A DNA stretch of 64,000 nucleotides. It comes from Halobacillus fulvus (lineage in GTDB: Bacteria > Bacillota > Bacilli > Bacillales > Halobacillaceae). A program made the translations under genes and the position numbers. Of this stretch, positions 31,662 through 40,052 are shown one piece after another. Positions within the stretch are counted from its first letter, which is position 1. The number at the start of each line of letters is the position of its first letter. The notes under the pieces are model-generated. The model was not told the origin of the DNA. It saw only the letters and a program-made list of their open reading frames with translations, and did no database searches. The stretch covers positions 496,001 to 560,000 of the forward strand of contig SCFO01000002.1 of assembly GCA_004078665.1 (NCBI GenBank), given 5' to 3'.

Positions 31662-31705
31662 CCCGAACGCCTGAAACAGATCAGGCCTTCGGGTTATTTT
31701 TTCTT
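31658..31705 (+). terminator. Terminator after sinR
   Basis: AATAACCCGAA…TTCGGGTTATT with an inner GCCTGA/TCAGGC stem, then a T-run; can also serve the convergent PAP2 gene. Confidence 0.9.
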
Positions 31706-31725
31706 TCAACCTGTACGCTGTTCCT

Positions 31726-32253
31726 TTACTTCCCTTTGGATAAAAGGAATGTTCCATTTGGCAGAGAAGGGAGAGTTTTATGTAGGATAAAGACGAGCGT
31801 GGTTCCGATTAATCCCCCGACCAAGACATCCGAAAGGTAATGATGCCCCACGTAAACGCGTGAGATCATGATAAGGACACCTGTTGCAAGGCCGCCCCAT
31901 CGCCATTTTCCCGGTAACAACCACAACATGCCAATGAAAATGCCTGCGAGTAAGCCTTGAGCACTTGGAAAAGAGGAAGACGCCTCTTTTGGTATAAGAG
32001 CGACAACTTCTTCCACAGCTACAAAAGGACGTTCACGCGGAATCAGAAGGCGAATGAGCTGGGTAATGAGGAAACCGCACACTCCCGCAGTCAATCCCAC
32101 CATCCCGAGACGCCTTGTTCGTTGAAAGAACAAAAAGAGTAAAATGAGCAATATGACTCCTTTATACCCCCAACCTGATAGACCGATCATGAATTGATCG
32201 ATCCAACCCCAATCCGACGCATCATAAAATAGCAAATCTAGATGATAATCCAC
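31726..32253 (-). CDS. PAP2-superfamily membrane phosphatase, atypical motif 2
   Basis: 175 residues with about five membrane helices. Motif 1 R68-x6-R75-P76 and motif 3 S-R-V-Y-V-G-H-H-Y-L-S-D are present, but motif 2, normally PSGH, reads P-S-A-Q99: the general-acid His is Gln. Canonical members dephosphorylate undecaprenyl pyrophosphate or phosphatidylglycerol phosphate. GTG start (32251-32253) after AGGGGAGAT. Activity may be altered or lost. Confidence 0.82.
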   Translation of the reverse strand: MDYHLDLLFYDASDWGWIDQFMIGLSGWGYKGVILLILLFLFFQRTRRLGMVGLTAGVCGFLITQLIRLLIPRERPFVAVEEVVALIPKEASSSFPSAQGLLAGIFIGMLWLLPGKWRWGGLATGVLIMISRVYVGHHYLSDVLVGGLIGTTLVFILHKTLPSLPNGTFLLSKGK

Positions 32254-32470
32254 TGCAAATCTCCCCTAACGAGTTTAGTACCGGTTCTACTTTACCATAT
32301 CTTTTGTATGGGAACGGGGACTATTTTAACTCCTTCTATAGAGGCTAACTCCTCATTTTTGAAAAAAATGGTAGTAAAGAAGGTTCAAATCTATCGAAAC
32401 TTATTTTCTTTATTTTCTGAACATTCTATACTTATGATGGCTTTTACAATTTGAGGAAGGTGGAACGTGT

Positions 32471-34306
32471 ATGAATAAGAAAAAAGTATGGTCGTCTACA
32501 GCGGCAGCTTTTCTCCTCGCTTCAGGTATTGCATCTGGTGTCGGAGGAAGTTCTGTGGAACAAGCGAAAGCACCTGTCAGTCCTGGCATTTCGACGGCGG
32601 ACTTCGTGACTGCTACACCGGAACTGGCTGAAAAAGCGAAGCAGGCCGGGAAATCAATCGCTAAAAACGATCCAGCTGAAAAGCATTTCAAAGCGAATGG
32701 GTCCAAATTCGAACAGGCAGCCGGTGACCTGACGACTTATCAAAATGCTGAAGGGGAAGTCCCGATGCTTGTCCTGCTTGCCAAGTATCCGGATGGAGAT
32801 CAGCCAAAGGGGGCACTTGATGAACCAGTACCTGCTCATTACTTACAAGATTTGATTTTCGGTTCAGAATATAACCCTTATAGCTATGAGCCGTTCAAAG
32901 AATATGCGGAGTTTGAAGGCGTCAAGGCACCGACAGACAGTACGATGCAAAATATTTATAAGGAATCCAGCTACGGTAAAGTCCAACTGACTACATATGA
33001 TGATATGACGGACATCGGCTGGGTGGAATTGCCGCACGGCGCTTCCTACTATCTTGACCAAACAGGAGAATATGCAAATGGTGGTACTTACGTAAATGGT
33101 AATGCTAACGGCGATGCTCATATGGGTGAGTTAATGAGAGACTTGCTGAAAGCAGCGGATCCTTATGTCGATTTCTCCAAGTATGCAGAGAACGGGGAAG
33201 TTCCGAACATTTTTGTCGTACATGAAGGTTCGGGAGCAGAATTCAGCCGTGACCCAGCTCAGATTTGGTCTCACAAGTGGGGCATATTGAGCGCGTTGTA
33301 TTATGGTCCGTACTATGATGATGGTGTCACAGCGGATCAGGCAGAGGGCTTACCAATGAACGAATGGATCAATAAGACGATTCGAGAAGATTTGACGTAT
33401 GATGGCGTCGTCGTCAATAATTACACGGTTGAACCTGGAATCGGCGGTAACGTCGCTGGTTATGACTTTGACTCAGATAGCTATGATCAGTCCTTGGAGG
33501 AAGGGCCATATCCTGCTCAGCCAGGCGTATTCGCCCACGAATTCGGTCATGCACTCGGTCTTCCGGATTTCTATGATACGACTTATACATCTGAAGGTGT
33601 CGGAAACTTCTCAATGATGGCGGGCGGATCATGGATGCGCTATCCGGATGCGGCAGCTTATTCCGGTAACTCACCGACAAGCTTCGATCCATTTTCCAAA
33701 GTGTTCTTAGGCTGGCTCGATCCGATCGAAGTGACGCCTGAAGATGGTGTGCAGGAGCTTACGTTGAAGCCGGTCAATGAAGCGGAAGATGTTGTGAAAA
33801 TGGTTGTTCCTGGATCGAACGGTTCAGAGTACTTCTTGTTTGAAAATATCCAGCAGGAAGGATTTAACAAAGGTCTGATCCGTGTTGGTGAAGATGCGGA
33901 AGGACTTGTCGCATGGCACGTCGATGAGAATGTCATCAGCAAGTACCAAACGGCTGGTCTTCGTCCGAATAATGTATCAAACTATATGAACAAACGCTTC
34001 CAGTATAATGAATCAGCTACAGCAGCGGACGGTTCCCTGATCACGCACTACGGTCTCTCTGTATTGCAGGCAGACGGGAAGTATGATCTGGAGCGGAACA
34101 ACAACCGTGCGGATGCAGCAGACTTCTTTACGACGGGTGACGAAATCACACCGAACTCCGGAAAAGTTCACACAGGCTCTTACTACTTCTGGAGAGAAGA
34201 CAATCCGACTCCAGCAGATTCCGGAATCCACGTGACAGATATTACCCAAAATGAAGACGGTACAGTGACAGCGAAGTTCTTCTACGACTTCCCAGGTCAA
34301 AACTAA
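32471..34306 (+). CDS. Immune inhibitor A-like secreted metalloprotease (M6)
   Basis: 611 residues. Signal peptide (basic start, hydrophobic about 9-28), propeptide, then the M6 catalytic domain with zinc motif H-E-F-G-H-A-L-G-L-P-D near residue 356 and the Met-turn region S-M-M-A-G-G-S-W. It is shorter than the ~800-residue B. cereus InhA and lacks the extra C-terminal module. Many acidic residues, as expected for an exoenzyme from a saline habitat. Ribosome site GAGGAAGGTGG. Own terminator. Confidence 0.92.
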   Translation: MNKKKVWSSTAAAFLLASGIASGVGGSSVEQAKAPVSPGISTADFVTATPELAEKAKQAGKSIAKNDPAEKHFKANGSKFEQAAGDLTTYQNAEGEVPMLVLLAKYPDGDQPKGALDEPVPAHYLQDLIFGSEYNPYSYEPFKEYAEFEGVKAPTDSTMQNIYKESSYGKVQLTTYDDMTDIGWVELPHGASYYLDQTGEYANGGTYVNGNANGDAHMGELMRDLLKAADPYVDFSKYAENGEVPNIFVVHEGSGAEFSRDPAQIWSHKWGILSALYYGPYYDDGVTADQAEGLPMNEWINKTIREDLTYDGVVVNNYTVEPGIGGNVAGYDFDSDSYDQSLEEGPYPAQPGVFAHEFGHALGLPDFYDTTYTSEGVGNFSMMAGGSWMRYPDAAAYSGNSPTSFDPFSKVFLGWLDPIEVTPEDGVQELTLKPVNEAEDVVKMVVPGSNGSEYFLFENIQQEGFNKGLIRVGEDAEGLVAWHVDENVISKYQTAGLRPNNVSNYMNKRFQYNESATAADGSLITHYGLSVLQADGKYDLERNNNRADAADFFTTGDEITPNSGKVHTGSYYFWREDNPTPADSGIHVTDITQNEDGTVTAKFFYDFPGQN

Positions 34307-34312
34307 AAAGCA

Positions 34313-34349
34313 AAAAGACGGCGGGATAAAATCTCCGCCGTCTTTTTAT
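34313..34349 (+). terminator. Bidirectional terminator after the M6 protease
   Basis: AAAGACGGCGG / CCGCCGTCTTT stem with T5 on the plus and A5 on the minus side, between convergent genes. Confidence 0.92.
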
Positions 34350-34357
34350 GGATAAAA

Positions 34358-35104
34358 TTATTTCAGCTTTTCACGGATGTAATTCATACTGATCTCCAGG
34401 CTCTCAAGAGGCGTCAGGCGGCTTTCATCCTGCTCGACGATCCACCACTGGACCCCGACCTCTTCACCTTTCGCCCAAACGGCTTCAATATCAACACCGC
34501 CTGTCCCAAGCTCGGCAAAGAACTTCTCTTCGTCCACCGTCATATCCTTCAAGTGAACGAGCGGCGTGCGCCCGGAGTAGTTTTCGAGCCACTCCGTCGG
34601 ATTCTCACCAGCTTTTCTCAACCAATAAATATCGAATTCAGTCTGAAGCTGATCTTCATTCGTTTCTTCAAAAAGAGCAGTCAACGCTTTGCGACCGTCA
34701 GCTAATTTCTCCAGTTCAAAATCATGGTTATGATAGCAAAGCGTTAAGCCTTCTTGATTCACTTTTTCCCCGATCGTTTTCAAATCTTCAATCAATGTCT
34801 GGTAATCTTCTTCTGAGCGGTCCTCTATGTAAGGGCAGACAACATAGGAACTTCCGATCGTCTTTTGATCCTCGATCACCTGGTCCAGGTTATTTTTCAG
34901 CTCATCGAGAGGGACGTGGCTGGAAGCGGCTTTAAGGTTCAGTTCATCCAGCATTTCCTTCACTTCTGAAGCGGAATGCCCGCCGAACCCTGCAAATTCG
35001 ACTCCTTCAAATCCTATATCAGCAACCTTTTTCAAGGTGCCGTTAAAATCTTTTTCTGTTTCATTGCGCAGCGTGTACAGCTGTGCAGCTACTGGAATAT
35101 TCAT
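34358..35104 (-). CDS. AP2-family sugar isomerase/epimerase (IolE/YcjR-like)
   Basis: 248-residue TIM barrel of the xylose-isomerase-like (AP endonuclease 2) superfamily: metal ligands are visible as C-Y-H-N-H-D-F-E, T-E-F-D-I-Y-W and V-H-L-K-D-M. It acts on free or keto sugars; substrate unknown. ATG at 35102-35104 after AAAGGAGAG. A TATAAT (35135-35140, minus strand) and a weak cre-like TGAAACCGTATCCA (35164-35177) lie upstream. Divergent from the ThuA operon and probably part of the same pathway. Confidence 0.85.
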   Translation of the reverse strand: MNIPVAAQLYTLRNETEKDFNGTLKKVADIGFEGVEFAGFGGHSASEVKEMLDELNLKAASSHVPLDELKNNLDQVIEDQKTIGSSYVVCPYIEDRSEEDYQTLIEDLKTIGEKVNQEGLTLCYHNHDFELEKLADGRKALTALFEETNEDQLQTEFDIYWLRKAGENPTEWLENYSGRTPLVHLKDMTVDEEKFFAELGTGGVDIEAVWAKGEEVGVQWWIVEQDESRLTPLESLEISMNYIREKLK

Positions 35105-35300
35105 TAAACTCTCTCCTTTATTTGCATTTGCCCCATTATATAACAAGTTTCCATTTTAAAGAATGGATACGGTTTCATATTTGAATTTTCTCCTAACAAA
35201 ACATCCATTTCCACCCTTCTCAAGAGTACGATTCTGCAAAAATAGCAATTCGTCCTTTTGTTTTAAATAGAATATACTTACCTTTGAAAACCTAAGAGTC

Positions 35301-35470
35301 GTTTTCGTTAAAAACGGGGAGGCTTGGAAGGTCCGGGAAATGACTCGCTTTCCATGGGCGGGCGCTGAGCTTCCTCGTCGCTTTGCTCCTGCGGGATCTC
35401 ACCCTGCCCTTCCTCCCATAGGAGTCTCGACATTTCCCGGACCTTCCGCGTAGTTGAGTTTACGAAAACT
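35301..35470 (+). repeat. Long-hairpin repeat, copy 3 (reverse orientation)
   Basis: Outer arms GTTTTCGTTAAAA and GTTTACGAAAAC; AAGGTCCGGGAAATGACTC pairs with CATTTCCCGGACCTT. Arm sequence co-varies (GGTCCGGG/CCCGGACC instead of GGAGCGGG/CCCGCTCC). Confidence 0.92.
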
Positions 35471-35637
35471 ATGTATTTTGAGCCGATGTCGACAGACGCA
35501 ACATGGCTATGTTGGTAAACTGACCGATACTCTTTAGAAAAAGGATCAACATTTTTTGGCAGTGAACTTCTTAATATGATGTAGGGGTAAGTACGATTAC
35601 AACTTAGTTACTATAAGTCCACCAGACGAAAAGTTTA

Positions 35638-35811
35638 GTGATTTCGAAAGGCTTTTTGGGCGAGGGGAGGTGGGGAATGGTGAGACTCCTGTGGGGATAG
35701 AGGACAGCTTGAGACCCCACAGGCGCTTGCGCCGAGGAGGCTCAAGCGTCCTCCCGCGGAAAGCGAACTATTCCCCGCCTCCCCGATTCACTTCCTAAGC
35801 ATCGAAATCAA
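35638..35811 (+). repeat. Long-hairpin repeat, copy 4 (forward, second subfamily)
   Basis: Outer arms GTGATTTCGAA and GCATCGAAATC; GGGGAGGTGGGGAATGG pairs with CTATTCCCCGCCTCCCC. The centre reads ACAGCTTGAGACCCCACAGG and GAGGAGGCTCAAGCG, the second subfamily also seen at 49.4 kb. Confidence 0.9.
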
Positions 35812-35847
35812 TTCGTCTATTAAAGCTAAAAAAAGGAGAGATGAAGA

Positions 35848-35982
35848 TGTATAGATTAGATGAAGCGTATTGCTGGCAATGTAGAGAAGGTGTCGAAAGA
35901 GAGGATTTGATGGTTTTGCAGGAAAGTGGTACAACCATCGCCGAACTCTGCTACGACTGCTATGAAAGAAACAGCCGCTAAA
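35848..35982 (+). CDS. 44-residue double-CxxC (zinc-ribbon-like) protein
   Basis: Small protein with C9-W-Q-C12 and C35-Y-D-C38, the spacing of a treble-clef or ribbon zinc site. Ribosome site AAAAGGAGAG lies 7-8 bases before ATG at 35848. Acidic/basic mix, no membrane segment. I do not know the family. It stands alone between a repeat copy and the ThuA operon, in the operon's direction but with a 198-bp gap containing the cre-like sites. Confidence 0.65.
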
Positions 35983-36073
35983 TTCCAGTTTCATATTGTT
36001 ATTGCCCCCTAAGGATGTTACTATTTACATATCTGCTGGATTTCACAATACGTGAAATTTTTTTAGCATATAG

Positions 36074-36087
36074 TGTAAACGCATTCA
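36074..36087 (+). promoter_or_regulatory. cre-like site (CcpA)
   Basis: TGTAAACGCATTCA, one mismatch to TGWAANCGNTNWCA. Confidence 0.5.
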
Positions 36088-36129
36088 AAGAAATACTTAT
36101 ATGAACACACACCTTTTTTTAACCGTTTT

Positions 36130-36143
36130 TGAAATCGATTTCA
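36130..36143 (+). promoter_or_regulatory. Perfect palindromic cre / LacI-family operator
   Basis: TGAAATCGATTTCA: fully symmetric and a full match to the cre consensus, 37 bp before the ThuA start codon. CcpA or a dedicated LacI-type repressor could bind. Confidence 0.65.
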
Positions 36144-36180
36144 GAGACGCACCAAAAAGACTCAGGAGAGGGGTTTCGAT

Positions 36181-36903
36181 ATGAACGTACTAGTATGGAA
36201 CGAATTTCGACACGAACAGGAAAGCGAGGTCGTCCGCGACATTTACCCTGAAGGGATCCACACAGCCATCGCAGATTTCCTTGGAGAAGATCACGCCACG
36301 GTAAAGACAGCAACACTCGATGAGGAAGAGCATGGGCTAACGGACGAAGTTTTGGCAGAAACAGATGTCCTTGTCTGGTGGGGGCACAAAGCTCATGATG
36401 AGGTGAAGGATGAAATCGCAGAAAAAGTGAAGCAGCGCGTGCTTGATGGAATGGGGCTTGTCGTCCTTCACTCCGCTCACTTTTCAAAGCCTTTCAAAAA
36501 GCTGATGGGTACGACGTGTGATTTGAAATGGCGGGAAGCAGATGATAAAGAGCGCATTTGGGTAGTCGACCCTAGCCATCCGATTACTGAAGGTCTTGGC
36601 GAATATATCGATATTGAAAAAGAAGAAATGTACGGCGAGCATTTTGACATTCCGGCACCAGATGAACTTGTCTTTGTCAGCTGGTTCGAAGGCGGGGAAG
36701 TGTTCAGAAGTGGCGCGACATTCCGCCGTGGAAACGGGAAGATTTTCTACTTCCGTCCGGGACATGAAACGTATCCGACTTATTATCATAAAGACGTGCA
36801 AAAAGTCATCCGTAACGGTGTCAAATGGGTCAAAAACACGAACACACCGAAGCCTGTATATGGAAATGCGAAACCATTAGAAGAAATCAAACCTAAATCA
36901 TAA
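36181..36903 (+). CDS. ThuA-domain protein (trehalose-utilisation family)
   Basis: 240 residues with the class-I glutamine-amidotransferase-like ThuA fold ([27 protein letters not shown]). In rhizobia ThuA acts with the Gfo/Idh enzyme ThuB in converting trehalose-type disaccharides through 3-keto sugars. First gene of a four-gene operon; behind cre-like sites; ribosome site AGGAGAGGGG. Confidence 0.88.
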   Translation: MNVLVWNEFRHEQESEVVRDIYPEGIHTAIADFLGEDHATVKTATLDEEEHGLTDEVLAETDVLVWWGHKAHDEVKDEIAEKVKQRVLDGMGLVVLHSAHFSKPFKKLMGTTCDLKWREADDKERIWVVDPSHPITEGLGEYIDIEKEEMYGEHFDIPAPDELVFVSWFEGGEVFRSGATFRRGNGKIFYFRPGHETYPTYYHKDVQKVIRNGVKWVKNTNTPKPVYGNAKPLEEIKPKS

Positions 36904-36918
36904 AAGGAGATGTTGAAT

Positions 36919-37959
36919 ATGACTCAATTAAAAGTGGCTGTAATTGGTTGTGGAAGTATTGCTCAGCATCGTCACCTTCCGGAATATCAGATGAACGAAC
37001 AGACGGAAATCGTGGCGGTCTGTGATGTCGTAGAAGAGCGTGTCAAAGAAGTAGCTGAAAAGTATGGCGCGACAGCCTATACAAGCTATGAAGAATTGCT
37101 TGAAAAAGAAACCATTGATGCTGTAAGCGTATGTCTTCCAAACGCGCTTCACGCACCAGTATCGATTGCAGCACTCGAAGCAGGAGTCCATGTGCTTTGT
37201 GAAAAGCCGATGGCCACTTCTCGTGAAGAGGGAGAAGCGATGATTACAGCGGCTGAGAAGAGCGGCAAGAAGCTGATGATCGCGCACAACCAGCGTTTCG
37301 TTCCTTCCCATGTCAAAGCGAAAGAACTGATCGCATCTGGAGCTATCGGCAAAGTATACAGCTTCCGCACGGCTTTTGGCCACGGTGGACCTGAAGGCTG
37401 GAGTGTCGATGGAGCAGAAAGCTGGTTTTTCAAAAAAGACGAAGCGTTCATCGGCGCCATGGGAGATTTGGGCGTACATAAAGCCGACCTTCTCCGTTAT
37501 ATTCTCGGTGAAGAATTTGTCGATGTCGCAGGTTTTGTCGAAAATAATGCCAAAGAAGGCATCACCGTCGACGATAATGCCGTATGTATTTTGCGTACGG
37601 AGAGCGGTACGGTGGGTACGATGGCAGCGAGCTGGGCGTACAAGCCGAGCGAAGACAACTCCACTGTCATTTATGGGGAAAAAGGAATGCTTCGTATCGA
37701 AGACGATCCGGTTTACTCCCTGATTGCTCAGTACACAAATGGAGATGTCGTCAACTACCAATTAGGAAAAATCCAGTCGAATGAGGATGGTGGACAAAGC
37801 GATTCCCACGTCATCGATCATTTTGCTACAAGTATCCTCAATGATACACAGCCTCTCATTACAGGAGAGGAAGGTCTCAAGTCTCTAGAAGTTATCCTGA
37901 GTGCTCTACGTTCAAGTGAAACCGGTCAAATTAGTCGTTTGGAGAAAGTCTCTAAATGA
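36919..37959 (+). CDS. Gfo/Idh/MocA-family sugar dehydrogenase 1
   Basis: 346 residues: N-terminal NAD(P)-binding Rossmann fold (V-I-G-C-G-S-I-A-Q-H) with the E-K-P motif (C-E-K-P-M-A) and a C-terminal substrate domain containing G-D-L-G-V-H-K-A-D (catalytic His). Oxidises or reduces a sugar or keto-sugar. ATG at 36919 after AAAGGAGATG; stop overlaps the next start by ATGA. Confidence 0.9.
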   Translation: MTQLKVAVIGCGSIAQHRHLPEYQMNEQTEIVAVCDVVEERVKEVAEKYGATAYTSYEELLEKETIDAVSVCLPNALHAPVSIAALEAGVHVLCEKPMATSREEGEAMITAAEKSGKKLMIAHNQRFVPSHVKAKELIASGAIGKVYSFRTAFGHGGPEGWSVDGAESWFFKKDEAFIGAMGDLGVHKADLLRYILGEEFVDVAGFVENNAKEGITVDDNAVCILRTESGTVGTMAASWAYKPSEDNSTVIYGEKGMLRIEDDPVYSLIAQYTNGDVVNYQLGKIQSNEDGGQSDSHVIDHFATSILNDTQPLITGEEGLKSLEVILSALRSSETGQISRLEKVSK

Positions 37960-38993
37960 GTAAGCTTCGCATGGGAGTCATCGGAGTAGGGGGGATCGCC
38001 CAGACGCGTCACCTTCCTGCTTTTCAGCAACTGGATACAGTAGAACTGACCGCCGTCCAGGACGTGAACGTAGAGAGAGCGAAACAAGTTGCTGGTACCT
38101 TTGACATTCCTTATGCATTTGAAGATTATCATGCATTATTTGAAAAAGTGGATGCCGTCACGATTTGCACACCGAATAAATTCCATGCCGAAATCAGCGT
38201 GGCAGCTCTGAACGCTGGCGTCCACGTATTATGTGAAAAGCCGATGGCCATCACGACGGCAGAATGTGAAGCGATGATTGAAGCGGCTGAAAAGAACGAC
38301 CGCCTGCTATCGATCGCGTATCATTACCGCTACACACCGGAAGCGGTTCTTGCGAAGCAAGCGATTGAAAATGATGAAGTCGGTGATCCTTTAGTGACAC
38401 GCGTGCAGGCGATGCGCCGTCGTAAAGTTCCGGGCTGGGGCGTCTTTACGAATAAAGATCTTCAGGGAGGCGGAAGCCTGATCGACTTTGGTTGTCACCT
38501 ATTGGATTTGGCACTCTGGCTTCTTGATGATCCGAAGCCAGTCGAGGTGATGGCAAAAGCTTATGACCGCCTGAGCAAAACTCCGGGCCTTGTCAATGAC
38601 TGGGGAGAATTCGATACGGAGAACTTCAATGTAGATGACCACGTGACAAGTTATATCACTTTCGAAGACGGATCCTCGATGATGTTCGAGTGCTCATGGG
38701 CTGCCAATATTAAAGACGATCACACGACATTGACGATTTCTGGCGCAAATGGAGGTCTAAGTGTTTATCCATTCGAGCTCTACCAAGACAAGTACGGAGC
38801 ACTCTTCAATCAGACCGCTGTCATTCGTGAAGAGGAACCAGTTGAAGGACTCGTCCAGGCGAAGAATTTTGTCGACAGTTGCCTCGGGAACGATGAACTC
38901 ATCGTTAGGCCGGAGCAGGCATTGAAAGTGAATCGACTGATGGAAGCAATCTATGAAAGCAGTGAAAAAGGAACAAGCGTGAAGCTCGTATAA
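37956..38993 (+). CDS. Gfo/Idh/MocA-family sugar dehydrogenase 2
   Basis: 345 residues, paralogue of the preceding gene: V-I-G-V-G-G-I-A-Q-T-R, C-E-K-P-M-A, and D-F-G-C-H-L-L-D-L-A-L with the catalytic His. Two different dehydrogenases in one operon suggest oxidation at one step and reduction at another (for example 3-keto formation and removal). Four-base overlap with the upstream gene gives tight coupling. Confidence 0.9.
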   Translation: MSKLRMGVIGVGGIAQTRHLPAFQQLDTVELTAVQDVNVERAKQVAGTFDIPYAFEDYHALFEKVDAVTICTPNKFHAEISVAALNAGVHVLCEKPMAITTAECEAMIEAAEKNDRLLSIAYHYRYTPEAVLAKQAIENDEVGDPLVTRVQAMRRRKVPGWGVFTNKDLQGGGSLIDFGCHLLDLALWLLDDPKPVEVMAKAYDRLSKTPGLVNDWGEFDTENFNVDDHVTSYITFEDGSSMMFECSWAANIKDDHTTLTISGANGGLSVYPFELYQDKYGALFNQTAVIREEEPVEGLVQAKNFVDSCLGNDELIVRPEQALKVNRLMEAIYESSEKGTSVKLV

Positions 38994-39021
38994 TTTTTTC
39001 TAAGAACGGAGGAGAAGAATT

Positions 39022-39990
39022 ATGAAGTTAGGTGTATTTACAGTACTATTCTCAGACCTGTCATTTGAAGATATGCTCGACCGTGCAAAAGAAGCTGGAT
39101 TGAAAGCGGTGGAAATCGGCACCGGAGGGTACCCAGGCAATGCCCACTGTAACGTGGACGAGCTGCTTGAAAGTGAAGACAAACGCAAAGAATATCTCGA
39201 TAAAGTCCATTCCCGCGGCCTTGAGATCAGCGCGTTCAGCTGTCACGGCAACCCGATTTCCCCAGATAAAGCGTTCGCAGAGGAGTCACACAACGCTTTC
39301 GTCAAAACAGTCAAACTGGCAAGCCTGATGGGAGTACCTGTCGTCAACACGTTTTCCGGAACGCCGGGTGGAAGTGAACAGGATTCCGCTCCAAACTGGC
39401 CGGTCACACCTTGGCCACCGGAATATGCGGACGCTCTTGAGTGGCAGTGGGAGAAAAAGCTGATCCCTTACTGGAAAGAGCAAGGGGAATTCGCCAAGGA
39501 GCATAACGTGAAGGTTGGACTAGAGCTTCACGCTGGTTTCCTCGTCCACACACCATACACAATGCTGAAGCTTCGTGAAGCGACAAATGATGCAATCGGT
39601 GCCAACCTTGATCCGAGTCACCTCTGGTGGCAGGGCATCGATCCAGTCGCAGCGATTAAAATTCTTGGCAAAGAAAATGCCATCCACCATTTTCATGCGA
39701 AAGATACGTACATTGATCAAGAAAACGTCAACATGTACGGTCTGACGGACATGCAGCCGTATGGCAATGTCCAAACCCGCGCTTGGAGCTTCCGTTCAGT
39801 CGGGTACGGTCACGGCATCCAGGAATGGTCCAATATCATCAGCGCACTCAGAACATATGGCTATGACTACGTTGTCAGCATCGAACATGAAGATCCAATC
39901 ATGTCGATCAACGAAGGCTTCAGCCAAGCTGTCAAAAACTTAGAAGCCGTCCTTATAAAAGAACCAGCCACTGAAATGTGGTGGGCGTAA
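39022..39990 (+). CDS. AP2-family sugar isomerase/epimerase
   Basis: 322-residue TIM barrel: G-L-E-L-H-A-G-F, G-A-N-L-D-P-S-H-L-W-W-Q, H-H-F-H-A-K-D-T and V-S-I-E-H-E-D supply the metal site. Larger than the 248-residue member on the other strand, hence probably a different step. Ribosome site CGGAGGAG. Last gene of the ThuA operon. Confidence 0.88.
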   Translation: MKLGVFTVLFSDLSFEDMLDRAKEAGLKAVEIGTGGYPGNAHCNVDELLESEDKRKEYLDKVHSRGLEISAFSCHGNPISPDKAFAEESHNAFVKTVKLASLMGVPVVNTFSGTPGGSEQDSAPNWPVTPWPPEYADALEWQWEKKLIPYWKEQGEFAKEHNVKVGLELHAGFLVHTPYTMLKLREATNDAIGANLDPSHLWWQGIDPVAAIKILGKENAIHHFHAKDTYIDQENVNMYGLTDMQPYGNVQTRAWSFRSVGYGHGIQEWSNIISALRTYGYDYVVSIEHEDPIMSINEGFSQAVKNLEAVLIKEPATEMWWA

Positions 39991-39992
39991 CG

Positions 39993-40031
39993 AAAAAGGC
40001 ACCATCTGGTTAAAACAGATGGTGCCTTTTG
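39993..40031 (+). terminator. Bidirectional terminator after the ThuA operon
   Basis: AAAGGCACCATCTG / CAGATGGTGCCTTT perfect 14-bp stem, loop GTTAAAA, T/A runs on both sides. Confidence 0.95.
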
Positions 40032-40052
40032 ATTAGGATTAATGAAAGTTTT

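Noticed and set aside
35301-35811. Insertion sequence or IS ends
   Set aside because: No transposase frame in or near any repeat copy, and I could not identify constant target-site duplications by eye.
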